A stretch of DNA of 64,000 nt from AP-15 sp963735445. GTDB lineage: Bacteria; Pseudomonadota; Alphaproteobacteria; ATCC43930; CGMCC-115725. Location of the stretch: positions 62,001-126,000 of the forward strand of contig CAVTLC010000003.1 in assembly GCA_963735445.1 (NCBI GenBank). Direction: 5' to 3'. Both the position numbers and the translations under genes were made by a program. The notes beneath the pieces were generated by a model that saw only the letters and a program-made list of their open reading frames with translations, was not told where the DNA came from and did not search any database. Below are positions 1-9,164 of this stretch, piece after piece (the stretch's first letter is position 1; every line of letters begins with the position of its first letter).

Positions 1-706
1 CGGCGCCACGCCGCGCGATTACGCGCGCACCCATCGGCTAGGCGCCCTAGCACAAAGGCTCGACGCCGGCGAAGACGTCGCGCAAGCGATTTACGGATCG
101 GGCTTTGGGTCGAGTTCGCGCGCCTATGAGGCGGCGCCGGCCGCTCTTGGCATGACACCGGCGGCGCGGCGCAAGCGCGGTGCGGGCGAAACAATCCGCT
201 TTGTGACGGTGGCGACGCCGCTTGGCTGGGCGCTCGTCGCAGCGACCGATCGTGGGGTGTGCCTGACCGCGCTCGATGACGAACGCGAGCGGCTCGCGAC
301 GATGGTGCACGACCGCTTCCCAGCCGCCAAGATCATCGCCGAAGATTCAGGGCTGCGCGATTGGGCCGAGCGGATCGTCCGGTTTATCACAGCACCATCG
401 CATACCCTCGACCTGCCGCTCGACATTCGCGGCACCGCGTTTCAGACGCGGGTGTGGCGGGCATTGCAGAAGATCCCGCTGGGCCGGACCGCGACCTATA
501 GCGAGATCGCCCAAGCGCTCGGTCAGCCGACTGCGGTGCGCGCGGTCGCCCGCGCCTGCGCCGCGAACGATCTGGCGCTAGTGGTGCCCTGTCATCGGGT
601 CATCCGCGAGGACGGCGATCTCGCCGGCTATCGCTGGGGCATCGAGCGCAAACGCGCCTTGCTCGATCGCGAACATGCCGCGGCGGCGAGCGATGAGGCG
701 GCTTGA
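1..706 (+). CDS. ada: Ada DNA repair methyltransferase / regulator, C-terminal part (5' truncated by window)
   Basis: This is the C-terminal part of Ada, which transfers methyl groups from O6-methylguanine in DNA to its own cysteine and, in the full protein, activates the adaptive response. The frame is already open at base 2, so the start lies outside the window. The first ~50 codons resemble the end of an AraC-type helix-turn-helix region. The methyltransferase domain follows, with the suicide-cysteine motif PCHRV at about base 590 and the usual downstream region. The 3' end overlaps the following oxygenase gene by 32 bases, which suggests co-expression. A plain Ogt protein is less likely because of the AraC-like sequence upstream. 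Confidence 0.9.
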   Translation, partial: GATPRDYARTHRLGALAQRLDAGEDVAQAIYGSGFGSSSRAYEAAPAALGMTPAARRKRGAGETIRFVTVATPLGWALVAATDRGVCLTALDDERERLATMVHDRFPAAKIIAEDSGLRDWAERIVRFITAPSHTLDLPLDIRGTAFQTRVWRALQKIPLGRTATYSEIAQALGQPTAVRAVARACAANDLALVVPCHRVIREDGDLAGYRWGIERKRALLDREHAAAASDEAA

Positions 707-1409
707 CACAGCGCCCGACTCCATCGCCGCGGCGGATTGGGCGGCGGTGGCGACGGCGCTCGACGAGCAGGGCTATGCCACGCTGCCGTTGCTCAGCGCC
801 GAGGAATGCCGCGCGCTGAGGGCGCTTTACGATGATGACGAACTGTTTCGCCGCCGCATCGTCATGCAGCACCACGCCTATGGCAGCGGCGAGTACAAGT
901 ACTTTCGCTATCCGTTGCCCGATTTGATCGCACGATTGCGCGTGGGGATTTACCCGCGGCTGGCGCCGATCGCCAACGCGTGGCATCGGCAGCTGCGCGA
1001 GGCCGGGGATTTTCCACCGGCGCTCGAGGAATATCTCGCCGAATGTCATAAGGCGGGCCAGGAGCGGCCGACGCCGCTGATGTTGAAATATGGAGCCGGC
1101 GACTACAACCGGCTGCATCAGGATCTTTATGGTCCGCTGGTCTTCCCGTTGCAGCTGACGGTGCTGCTGAGCAACCCCGGCCAGGACTTTTCAGGCGGCG
1201 AGTTCCTATTGGTCGAGCAGCGGCCGCGCATGCAGTCGCGTGGCGAGGTCGTCCCTCTGCGGCAGGGCGAGGCGGTGATTTTCCCGGTCCATCACCGCCC
1301 GGTGACGGGTGCTCGGGGTTCACTGCGTGTCACGATGCGGCACGGCGTCAGCCGCGTTCGCGACGGAGAGCGATATACCCTCGGCATCATCTTTCACGAC
1401 GCCGCCTGA
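675..1409 (+). CDS. 2OG-Fe(II) oxygenase adjacent to ada (damaged-DNA oxygenase-like)
   Basis: Predicted iron(II)/2-oxoglutarate-dependent dioxygenase of 244 residues. A facial-triad signature is visible: HQD in NRLHQDLYGP, then a distal histidine within FPVHHRPV, with arginines after it suited to binding 2-oxoglutarate. Proteins of this type recur beside ada in proteobacteria and resemble the family annotated as an oxygenase acting on damaged DNA (PF09859 by recollection, not searched). The start lies inside ada; an ATG at 693 is an equally possible start. The overlap and shared strand support a joint role in alkylation damage, but no substrate can be read from the sequence. Confidence 0.8.
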   Translation: MPRRRAMRRLDTAPDSIAAADWAAVATALDEQGYATLPLLSAEECRALRALYDDDELFRRRIVMQHHAYGSGEYKYFRYPLPDLIARLRVGIYPRLAPIANAWHRQLREAGDFPPALEEYLAECHKAGQERPTPLMLKYGAGDYNRLHQDLYGPLVFPLQLTVLLSNPGQDFSGGEFLLVEQRPRMQSRGEVVPLRQGEAVIFPVHHRPVTGARGSLRVTMRHGVSRVRDGERYTLGIIFHDAA

Positions 1410-1588
1410 GCGCGGAGAACTCTCGTCAGGCAACGCGACCTTCGCCTGCAGTCACTCCGGAACCGGTACCGCCGGAGAGCGGAAGCCATGAACACGGGCA
1501 GGCGGATAGGATCGGGGGATTCGCCCCGTCCTCTGGGTTGTCTGGGCTTCGAGATGCCCCGGAATGACGAAAGGCGGCTCAACTGATC

Positions 1589-3145
1589 CTAGTCGGGTTC
1601 GGCGACGGCCGCGGACCAGGGTGACATGACGTCCGAGATGCCGTGGTTTACGCCATCGCGATCGTGCAAGACGAGGTTCGGGCAAGCGAAGCGGGACGGA
1701 AACGCCGTATGCTCGACCCGTGTGGCGCCGGCTTTGGCCAAGAGAGGCTCGGCGATAGCCGCAGGCAGTCGGCGGTCGATGCCAAAGCGGTCGCTGCCAT
1801 TAACGTCGATGCGCGGATGATGCGCCGCCTCTGCCGGCTCCATGCCGAAATCGACGATAAAGCTCGCCATCTGCAGGACGGCGGCCAGGATGCGGCGGCC
1901 GCCCGAAGCGCCGACCCCAAACCATGGCCGGCCATCGCGCATCGCCACAACCGGGCACATATTGGTCAAGGCGCGCTTATTGGGCGCGATCGAGTTCGGC
2001 CGGCCGGGCCGCGGGTCGAACCACATGATCCCGTTGTTCATCAGGATCCCGCTGCCGGGCAGCACATAACGGCTGCCAAAGCTCGACAACAAAGTCGTCG
2101 TCAAGGCAACGATTGTGCCCTCGCGGTCGATCGCGGTGATGTGGGTCGTCGAGGTGGGCGCCGACATCTCGACATCGCCGGCATGTTCGAGGCGATCGAT
2201 ATAAGCCTCGCGCAGGGCAGCGATCAGCGCGTCGAAATAGGCGGCGTCCGGCGCCGCGGCAAACCGCTCGCGGCCGAGCCTTTCGATGACGAAAGCGAGG
2301 GTCGGACCGGCGGTCATGCCGGGCGCCGACTGCAACACCGCATCGCGATAGGGGATCGCCAGCGCCGGCATCACCCGGGCGCGGCATTGCGCCAAATCTT
2401 CTAGTGACAATACGCCGCCTGCGGCATGTGCATCGGCGGCAATCGATCGCGCGATGTCGCCTTGATAGAAATCGTCCGGGCCAGCTAGGGCGAGCCGATC
2501 CAGCGTATCGGCGAGCCGGCCGAGCGGCAGATGCCCGATATCGCTCTCCGGCGGGCAGACCGGCGGCAAGCCGTCGGGCAGCCACACCCGCCGGCTCTCG
2601 TCATAAAGCCGTAACTCGGGCGCCGCGGCCGCCACCTTGATCGTCGTGAACCAGTCGACCGGCAGTCCGTCGCGCGCCAGGGCGGCAGCTGGCGCCGCCA
2701 ATTCGCGCCAAGGCATGCGGCCAAAGCGCTCGACCGCTGTCGCATAGCCGCGCACGGCGCTCGGGATCGCAAAGGCGAGCGGGCCATGAATGTTGCGGTC
2801 GCCCTCGACCTGCGGCCAGGTGAACAGCTCGGTCTTGGTGGCGCCGGTCAGCGGGAAGGCAGCGGGATCTACGCCGCTCGGCGATACCGGGCCGAAATCG
2901 ATCGCCTCGGCATGGTCAGCGCCGGCGCGATGCACGACCATAAAGCCGATGCCGCCGAGCCCGCTATTCCATGGTTCGAGCACCGCCAAGGCGAGCGCGG
3001 TCGCAACCGCGGCGTCGACCGCGGTGCCGCCCGCCTTGAGAATGTCGGCGCCGACCGCCGCGGCGGTGCCGCTTTGCGAGGCGACAATACCACGCCTTGA
3101 GGAGACGCCCGGCTTGCGGACTTCCCAGTTCTGGGTCAGGTGCAT
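1589..3145 (-). CDS. Gamma-glutamyltransferase family protein
   Basis: Member of the N-terminal-nucleophile gamma-glutamyltransferase family, which cleaves or transfers gamma-glutamyl groups of glutathione and related compounds. The autoprocessing site is recognisable as TTHITAID, where the first threonine should become the new N-terminus of the small subunit, followed by SGILMNNGIMWF and the GVGASGGRRI segment. At 518 residues it is slightly shorter than E. coli Ggt. The N-terminus (MHLTQNWEVRKPG) has no signal peptide, so a cytoplasmic location is likely, unlike classical periplasmic Ggt. It is the last gene of a minus-strand series beginning near 7046. The exact substrate is unknown; cephalosporin acylase-like members share the fold. 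Confidence 0.88.
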   Translation of the reverse strand: MHLTQNWEVRKPGVSSRRGIVASQSGTAAAVGADILKAGGTAVDAAVATALALAVLEPWNSGLGGIGFMVVHRAGADHAEAIDFGPVSPSGVDPAAFPLTGATKTELFTWPQVEGDRNIHGPLAFAIPSAVRGYATAVERFGRMPWRELAAPAAALARDGLPVDWFTTIKVAAAAPELRLYDESRRVWLPDGLPPVCPPESDIGHLPLGRLADTLDRLALAGPDDFYQGDIARSIAADAHAAGGVLSLEDLAQCRARVMPALAIPYRDAVLQSAPGMTAGPTLAFVIERLGRERFAAAPDAAYFDALIAALREAYIDRLEHAGDVEMSAPTSTTHITAIDREGTIVALTTTLLSSFGSRYVLPGSGILMNNGIMWFDPRPGRPNSIAPNKRALTNMCPVVAMRDGRPWFGVGASGGRRILAAVLQMASFIVDFGMEPAEAAHHPRIDVNGSDRFGIDRRLPAAIAEPLLAKAGATRVEHTAFPSRFACPNLVLHDRDGVNHGISDVMSPWSAAVAEPD

Positions 3146-3157
3146 CGCGGCGGGCCG

Positions 3158-3547
3158 TTACTCGACAGTGATCGAATCGACGCGGTTTGGATAAAACGCA
3201 TAATAGCCGGCGATGCCGGTCACTTCGTCATACGGTGTCGGATACCCCCAGACCGCGTTTTCCGAGCGCCGCACACCGCCTCCGTCGGGAACCTCGATTG
3301 TCCAGTACGAGGCCTCGCCCTTGTACGGGCAGTGCGTGTGATGATCGGTGCGATGCATCAGCTCGAGCCGGACGTCCTTTTCCGGTACGTAATGCACCGG
3401 CGAATGCCCCATTTCCTCGACCTGAAGTGCAGCAGTGCTGTCGGCGATGGTCACGCCGCCAAAGACCACCTTGACCCGTCGTTTTTCGGGCACAAGATCG
3501 ACGCGATAATCGGGGCGGCTTTTAAATCCCGGCGCCGGATTTGCCAT
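3158..3547 (-). CDS. DUF427 domain protein
   Basis: A 129-residue protein with the features of DUF427: the core HHTHCPYKGEASYW, followed by the aromatic ending GYYAFYPNRVDSITVE. The family is a small beta-barrel fold found widely in bacteria and has no established reaction. The gene lies 12 bases upstream of the gamma-glutamyltransferase gene and 17 bases downstream of a small exported protein gene, so all three are probably on one transcript. No signal peptide or membrane segment is visible, which suggests a cytosolic protein. Confidence 0.85.
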   Translation of the reverse strand: MANPAPGFKSRPDYRVDLVPEKRRVKVVFGGVTIADSTAALQVEEMGHSPVHYVPEKDVRLELMHRTDHHTHCPYKGEASYWTIEVPDGGGVRRSENAVWGYPTPYDEVTGIAGYYAFYPNRVDSITVE

Positions 3548-3564
3548 GTCAATTCCTCCGCAAC

Positions 3565-3849
3565 TTATCGGCTTCCGCGCTTTCCTGAGGCCGGCGCGGC
3601 GTAAGCCTCGAATGAGTTGATGCAGTTTTGGCGCAATTGTGGATCAGTGATCGGCCCACATTCGATTTGTTCCCGTTTTTTGCGGAACGACGGATTGCTG
3701 CGCAGCAGTGCCGAATATTGCTCGCTCTCGCGAACATTTGCCGCCGCTTCGGGATTGTTCTGCGGCATCGGCGCCGACTGAGCCAGCGCAGCCCCGGCGC
3801 CCGTGATGGTGATCAGCGCGGCGAAAGCCACCGCTTGATATTTCAGCAT
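3565..3849 (-). CDS. Small exported protein of unknown function
   Basis: Hypothetical protein of 94 residues. The N-terminus has a clear Sec signal peptide: MLKYQ, a hydrophobic stretch AVAFAALITITGAGAAL, then a probable cleavage site AQS. The mature part of about 70 residues contains two cysteines (ECGP and QNCINSF) that could form a disulfide in the periplasm. The start is preceded by an AGGAGG-like ribosome site at 3853-3858 on the minus strand. I do not recognise the family. It sits between the DUF427 and SDR genes with short gaps on both sides. Confidence 0.7.
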   Translation of the reverse strand: MLKYQAVAFAALITITGAGAALAQSAPMPQNNPEAAANVRESEQYSALLRSNPSFRKKREQIECGPITDPQLRQNCINSFEAYAAPASGKRGSR

Positions 3850-3867
3850 GTTTTCCTCCTATCGCAA

Positions 3868-4614
3868 TCAATCGGCCATGGTCAGCCCGCCGCTGACACT
3901 TAGCACCTGTCCTGTAATGTAATTTGCGCGATCACTGATAAAAAAAAGAACCGTTTGCGCGATTTCGATCGGCTGGGCGATGCGTCGAAACGGAATCGCG
4001 CGTGTCAGCGCCTCCTTCATGCGCTCCGGCTGACGCTGGAACAATGGGGTGTCGGTCGGACCCGGACAAACGCAGTTGATGTTGATGCTGTAGCGCGCCA
4101 TCTCGCGCGCCAGCGATTTCGTAAAGGCGATCAACCCACCTTTTGCGGCGGCATAAACCGTCTCGCCGGTGCTGCCGACCCGACCGGCGTCGCTCGATAT
4201 GTTGACGATTTTGCCGGCGCGCGCGGCGACCATCGGCGGCAATACCGCCCGCGTCAGCCGGATCGCACCCATCAGATTGATCGCGATCAGGCGATCCCAC
4301 ATCTCAGGGGGGTTATCGAGAAACGGCTGGATCGCATCCCATCCGGCGGCATTGACGAGCGCGTCGATCGGCTCGACCTGTCCGTGCACTGCAGCGGCGA
4401 AATTGTCGACCGACGCGGCGCTGGTCAGATCGAGCGGCAGGAATTCGACTGCGAGCCCCGCCGCCGCACCTTCGGCCGCCGCCGACCGGCCGCCTTCTTC
4501 ATCGATGTCGCCGATAAAGGTCCGGGCGCCCTCGCGCGCTAGCAGCAGCGCTGTCGCCCGGCCGATGCCGGACGCGCCGCCGGTAACGATGACGCTGCGG
4601 CCTGTGAGCTCCAT
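3868..4614 (-). CDS. SDR oxidoreductase, BadH-like (2-hydroxycyclohexanecarboxyl-CoA dehydrogenase type)
   Basis: A 248-residue short-chain dehydrogenase/reductase. The Rossmann glycine motif is TGGASGIG near the N-terminus, NAAG follows, and the catalytic Ser-Tyr-Lys appear as NISSD and YAAAKGG. The endings CPGPTDTPLF and ITGQVLSVSGGLTMAD closely match BadH, the 2-hydroxycyclohexanecarboxyl-CoA dehydrogenase of alicyclic acid breakdown. No other bad/ali genes are in the window, so the substrate is uncertain and the similarity may only reflect the subfamily. It is in the same orientation as its neighbours, 18 bases from the small exported protein gene and 72 bases from the sulfatase gene. Confidence 0.85.
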   Translation of the reverse strand: MELTGRSVIVTGGASGIGRATALLLAREGARTFIGDIDEEGGRSAAAEGAAAGLAVEFLPLDLTSAASVDNFAAAVHGQVEPIDALVNAAGWDAIQPFLDNPPEMWDRLIAINLMGAIRLTRAVLPPMVAARAGKIVNISSDAGRVGSTGETVYAAAKGGLIAFTKSLAREMARYSININCVCPGPTDTPLFQRQPERMKEALTRAIPFRRIAQPIEIAQTVLFFISDRANYITGQVLSVSGGLTMAD

Positions 4615-4686
4615 CCGAACTGTCCCCGCGAGGTGATGCCTCGCTTACGCGAATGGCGCGCATTTCCGCGCGAGCAGCCGTCAGTG

Positions 4687-6244
4687 TCAAGCCACGCCGA
4701 GCGGTACGGCCTGGGTTTGCTTAATCGCGTCTCGATCCCGCAATTCCTGGATGATCATCCGCGGCAACATATGGGCCGGCATATCGACGCGGCGGTGGTG
4801 CGCAGGCGCGCCGCCGACCAGCACATAATCGCTCGCCCAATCGTCAAAGCCGAAATAGCCGAAAGCCTCCGGCAGGCTGGGTTGGTGGTCGCCGTAAAAT
4901 CCGAAGAGGGCGTTGCGAGCGCCCGGCCCGAGTTCTTCGAGCAGGATCGCGAGCATCTCGTCCGATTTCGATAATCCGGCGAGGTAGCGCAGCAACGCGC
5001 GGCCTTGCGGCACACCCGAGGTGTCGAAGGCTCGTTCCAACACCGGATCGATCGCCGCGCCATTCTCAAACCAGGGGCCGTGATTGCCCATCGTGATCGC
5101 GAAGATGAAGGTCCTCGGTCCTTCGGCGTCGAGCACACGCAGGATCTGGCGCGCGAGGTCGGGGTCGGATTGGTAGGGCGGCCGCCGCGATCCGCCGAGT
5201 GTCTCGCGGCCGAGAAATTTGTCAAACCCCAACGCCGGCATAACCAGATCGCGGCGAAAAAACCGCTTGTCGAACGGATGCAGGCAAATCGTGCGGTAGC
5301 CCTCGCCCCGCAACCATAAAGGCAGCGAAGCGATCGGCGCCCGGGCAAAGGCGTGATACGGATTGAAGCGGTCGTAGCCGAGTTGCTCCGCGGAGATGCC
5401 GGTCAGCGCCGCAAATTCGGCGCGCATCGTGTTGGCGCCCCAAGCCGAAACTTCGAGCCGACCATAGCTGGCGCCCTGCTGAACGCAGGCATCGAAAGCC
5501 TGCCAACAGATGTCGAGGCACCTGCGACGATACCCGGCGCGCGTCGAAGAATGATTCGCACTGCACCAGTACGACCGGCGTCGCCGCGCTCCGGTTCCGC
5601 AGCACTTGCGGTCGCGGGCGATAGGGGGCACGGCGCTCGGCCCGTTCGGCACGGGCGATAATCCCATAGACAAACAGAACGGCAAACGGGCCAAGCCGTG
5701 CCGCATCGGCCAAAGGCTCGCCGGTCGGCTGAAATCGCCGCAGCCGCACGGCGGCGATGCCCAACAGCGGCTCGCGGCACAGCAGCCAACCGGCGCCCAA
5801 TGTGACCAGAAGAGCCAAAGTCGTGAAAGGCAGCTGGGGTTGCCACAAAGCGGGACTGAAGATCAGGACTGCAATTCCGAGCCCGATCGCCGTCAACGCG
5901 CCGCCGATGACGACGGCCGGCCCGGCGAACGGCAAGTACAGATGCGGGTGGGTGAATACATGCTCGAGCTCGGACATGTCCGAAAAGACGACCGGCTCGC
6001 GCAGCGCTTGCCGCTTGCTGTGATCGGCAAGCGCAAACCCGCCGCCGAGCGCCAATAGGACGATCCCGCTGAACATCGGCCGGCCGGTACCGATCAGCAG
6101 CAGCGCTCCCGCCACAAGCACCGGCAAGATGTCGAGCGCCATCGCCGGCTTTGCCGCCAATCGCGCGCCCGCCACCCGGCGCGGTATCAACCAGGCCGCC
6201 AGCGCGGCCGCCCCACCGACCGACCAGCGCAGCGCTTCATCCAT
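4687..6244 (-). pseudogene. LTA synthase-type sulfatase / phosphoglycerol transferase, one-base frameshift
   Basis: Membrane-anchored member of the alkaline phosphatase/sulfatase superfamily related to LtaS and phosphoglycerol transferases (OpgB-like). The N-terminal half (5222-6244) has about five hydrophobic segments and ends in the first metal-site region VVLVQCESFFDARR. The C-terminal half lies in another frame and carries WGANTMRAEF (probable nucleophilic threonine), MGNHGPW and YGDHQPS, the other metal ligands. Removing one T from the TTT run (AAA at 5495-5497 on the plus strand) joins LLAGF to DACVQQGA and gives a 518-residue protein. The likely role is transfer of phosphoglycerol or a similar group to a periplasmic glycan. 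Either a sequencing error or a recent inactivation explains the break. Confidence 0.8.
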
Positions 6245-7046
6245 TATTCAAAATGCCGGGATTGGAAACGCTCGGGCGTATGCGAAAGCGATACCGCCGC
6301 ATGATTGCGTCGCCGAGAAACGCCGGCGCGAAGTCGCAAAATTGCAGGCCGAGAACAAGCGGCCACGGAAAAGCGATGCGGCGTTGCCCACGATCGATGC
6401 CGCGTTTGACAACCCGGGCCGCCGCTTCGACGCTGATCAGGAACGGTGTCGGCCCCTCGAACCGATCGGTCATCGGTGAGTCGAAGAAACCGGGGCACAC
6501 GATTGTCACTTTTACCCCGTGCGCCGCGAGCCTCGGCCGCAGGGCTTCGGCATAGGCACGCAAACCCGCCTTGCTTGCGCAATAACCGGGACTGTCGGGC
6601 AGTCCGCGATAGGCGGCGATCGAGGCGACAAATGCGACCCGTCCGCGGCCACGCCGACACAGCGCCGGCAGCAGCGGCTCGACCGTGTTGATCGAGCCGA
6701 GCAGATTGACCTTTACTTGTTTTGTGGCGGTTTCGACTCCTTCGGAGGGGCTGCCTGGCTCCGGCCCGGCCGAGGTCCCGGCGTTGGCAATGATGAGTTC
6801 GGTCGGATAGTCACGATCGAACTCGGTCAGCCATTCGGTCATCGCCGGCGCATCTGCGACATCTATCGCCGCCATCCGGACAGCCGACCCCTTTGTCTCG
6901 CAAGCGCTGGCCGTTTCCCCCAACCGGTTGCCATCGCGTCCGAGCAGCCCCAATACCGTCTGCGGGCCGGCATAGGCTTCGGCCAGAGCGGCGCCAAGCC
7001 CGCTCGAAGCCCCGGTAATGATGATGCCGCCGGCAGATGAGCGCAT
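6237..7046 (-). CDS. SDR family oxidoreductase (classical)
   Basis: A 269-residue short-chain dehydrogenase. It shows the cofactor motif TGASSGLG, NAG in LIIANAGTS, the serine in FVASIAAY and the YCASK active-site tyrosine and lysine. CPGFFDSPMT and the C-terminal hydrophobic PWPLVLGLQF resemble membrane-associated or lipid-acting SDRs. Its stop codon overlaps the start of the sulfatase gene by 8 bases, so the two are translationally coupled. That pairing suggests a role in preparing an envelope lipid or polyol substrate, but this is inference. Confidence 0.85.
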   Translation of the reverse strand: MRSSAGGIIITGASSGLGAALAEAYAGPQTVLGLLGRDGNRLGETASACETKGSAVRMAAIDVADAPAMTEWLTEFDRDYPTELIIANAGTSAGPEPGSPSEGVETATKQVKVNLLGSINTVEPLLPALCRRGRGRVAFVASIAAYRGLPDSPGYCASKAGLRAYAEALRPRLAAHGVKVTIVCPGFFDSPMTDRFEGPTPFLISVEAAARVVKRGIDRGQRRIAFPWPLVLGLQFCDFAPAFLGDAIMRRYRFRIRPSVSNPGILNNG

Positions 7047-7250
7047 GCTTTACTCCAATGCCGGGACTTAAGACATCGGCGTCCGAAAAGCGTCAGCAGG
7101 CTGCAACGATCAGTAACCGAACGAGCGTTCGGCGTTACCGCAGCGGCGCTTTCCCGCTGCGATGGACAAGGCGGGTCGGGCGCAATAGAAACAGGGCAAG
7201 AGGGGGCGCATTCGCGCCTCCGAGCGGGCGGCTCATATCGGAGGCAAGCG

Positions 7251-8042
7251 ATGATCGTCGAACAGATTTGGACCGCGAATTCCGGGCGCAATTTCAATTA
7301 TTTGATCGGCTGCAGCGACACCGGGGAGGCTTTGGCGGTCGATCCGCTCGATTATGAGAAATGCCTGGCCGCGGCCAAGGCGAAAGGCTGGACGATTACC
7401 CAAATCCTTAACACTCACGAGCACCGCGACCACACCGGCGGCAATCCGCAGATGGTCGCGGCCACCGGCGCCAAGGTCCTGGCTCATGTCAATGCCAAGG
7501 ACCGCATCCCCGAAATGGATCAAGGGCTGCGCGCCGGCGACGTGATCAAGGTCGGCAAGACCGTCGAACTCGAGTGCCTCGACACACCGGGCCACACGAT
7601 GTCACATATTTGCATCATGGCGCGCGGCGATACGCCGGCTTTGTTCTGCGGCGACACCTTGTTTAATGCCGGCGCGGGAAATTGCCATAATGGCGGCCAT
7701 CCGAACGAGCTATACAATACTTTTGTCAGCCAGCTCTCCAAATTGCCGGAAGAAACGCTGATCTATCCCGGGCACGATTACATCGCCCGCAATCTTGCGT
7801 TTACACTGGACCGCGAGCCCGACAATGCCGAGGCGAAGGGCCTGCTGCCCCAAGTCGAAAAGCAGGACACCAACCGGCCGCTGGTGACGACTTTGGCTGT
7901 CGAGCGCGACATTAATACTTTCTTCCGCCTGACCAATCCGACGGTGATCCGCAGACTGCGCGAAGCCTTTCCGGACCTACCCGACAATCCGGACCAGAAG
8001 ACGGTTTTTCTGAAGCTGCGCGAATTACGCAACAAATGGTGA
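7251..8042 (+). CDS. Hydroxyacylglutathione hydrolase-like MBL-fold hydrolase
   Basis: A 263-residue metallo-beta-lactamase-fold protein of the glyoxalase II type. The dinuclear metal motif HEHRDHTGG is near residue 56, followed by DTPGHTMSH, FCGDTLF and YPGHDY, the conserved series of metal ligands. The C-terminal region (TFFRLTNPTVI) matches the substrate-binding domain of GloB-like enzymes, which hydrolyse S-D-lactoylglutathione to D-lactate. The start is supported by GGAGG seven to eight bases upstream (ATCGGAGGCAAGCG). It is a single gene, transcribed divergently from the SDR gene at 7046. Confidence 0.87.
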   Translation: MIVEQIWTANSGRNFNYLIGCSDTGEALAVDPLDYEKCLAAAKAKGWTITQILNTHEHRDHTGGNPQMVAATGAKVLAHVNAKDRIPEMDQGLRAGDVIKVGKTVELECLDTPGHTMSHICIMARGDTPALFCGDTLFNAGAGNCHNGGHPNELYNTFVSQLSKLPEETLIYPGHDYIARNLAFTLDREPDNAEAKGLLPQVEKQDTNRPLVTTLAVERDINTFFRLTNPTVIRRLREAFPDLPDNPDQKTVFLKLRELRNKW

Positions 8043-8269
8043 GACCCAGGAACGCCGGTCGGACAGCATCAGGGAGTACGCAACATCTTCGAGCGGTTGT
8101 ACGGCGATGGCCTGGATCGCCTCCGTGAGTTGACTGACTGCCGCGCCCGGCGTTAGGGGTGCGAACAGATGATTCCCCATCCGTTGCGGCCCTTGGATTT
8201 CGCCTGGGATCTGCGGATTTTTATGAGGCCCGAGCGAGTAAGGTGCAATTCACCGGCCCTTCCTGTCGG

Positions 8270-8698
8270 CTACGACGACCGGCGCAGCGTGGCGTTCCCG
8301 GTTAGCTCTTCGAACTGGCTTGACGACAGCCACCTGCGGAGAGAGTTGAACTCAAATCCCGGCGCCCTTTGGGCCAGCTCACGTAACAGACGAGCAGTCA
8401 TCGGGTAGTCGCCGAGCCCATAAAATGCGATGTCGGATGCAAGATCAAGTTCGTGCTCCAGCGCTACATCAAGCAAAGCGACAAGGTCACTGATTTTTGT
8501 TACAGGCGCATGTTGTATCGCATTCACAAGAGTATTGATCTTAAGTAACATTTTAGCCTGCTGCTGGCGCATCGGTTCTGGATCTCGCCCGTCTAGTTTA
8601 GCCCTCTCGATTGCCGCGGCGAGCTGATGCTGCTCATTCTCGAGCTTCACCCATTGTTTGTGCAGCTCAGCGGCTGACGGCTGCGGTGTTTGAGCCAC
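8270..8698 (-). CDS. Hypothetical protein with helical N-terminus
   Basis: A 142-residue protein that I do not recognise. The N-terminal half is rich in Gln, Glu, Lys and Leu and probably forms a long alpha-helix or coiled coil (ELHKQWVKLENEQHQLAAAI). The C-terminal half is also helical and ends in serines. No signal peptide or membrane span is visible. It lies in a gene-poor patch with irregular intergenic DNA on both sides, next to a SciP-like gene, so this patch may be a remnant of an insertion. Confidence 0.5.
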   Translation of the reverse strand: MAQTPQPSAAELHKQWVKLENEQHQLAAAIERAKLDGRDPEPMRQQQAKMLLKINTLVNAIQHAPVTKISDLVALLDVALEHELDLASDIAFYGLGDYPMTARLLRELAQRAPGFEFNSLRRWLSSSQFEELTGNATLRRSS

Positions 8699-8936
8699 AC
8701 CTTGTCTCCCGATGGTCGACGCTGAAGAGTTCTGCGGGCTCCAAAGATGGAATCTACGCCATCGATTGTTTGCGGCGCCGTCAAAAAAACGCCAAAACTT
8801 AGATGCTGCCGCACCCTTTCGGCTAGTATTCGACGCCTGAACTCAAGGCGCTAACCGGCGATATTCAGTAGAACGGAATTCCGGCCGAAGAGCTCGATCA
8901 CGTCTTGGCGACGATCGCAAACCCGATTGCGATAGA

Positions 8937-9164
8937 TCACGATGACGGCCGCTTGCGGTAAAGCTGCAGGCGAGTTACCCGCAGGCCAGCAAGACCATGA
9001 GCTTCAAATGTGTGCTGCCAAGAAAGAAATTCTTCTTCCGAAAGTTGATATCGAGCACAAACTTCCTCGCGGGTTATTTCTCCAGCTTGCACAGCCGCCA
9101 GGACAGCGGCTTTGCGTCGGATCGTCCATCTTCTGATATCGGGTGGCGGAAGCTGAGCTCCCAT
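8937..9164 (-). CDS. sciP: SciP-like CtrA inhibitor family protein (DUF1153)
   Basis: A 75-residue helix-turn-helix protein. The sequence LPPPDIRRWTIRRKAAVLAA, then GEITREEVCARYQLSEEEFLSW and GLAGLRVTRLQLYR, follows the DUF1153/SciP pattern. SciP in Caulobacter binds the cell-cycle regulator CtrA and blocks recruitment of RNA polymerase at CtrA-activated promoters. Family members are about 75-95 residues, so this copy is short but complete. It has no cell-cycle genes beside it and is flanked by poorly coding DNA, so it may be a second, divergent copy rather than the main sciP. Confidence 0.7.
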   Translation of the reverse strand: MGAQLPPPDIRRWTIRRKAAVLAAVQAGEITREEVCARYQLSEEEFLSWQHTFEAHGLAGLRVTRLQLYRKRPSS

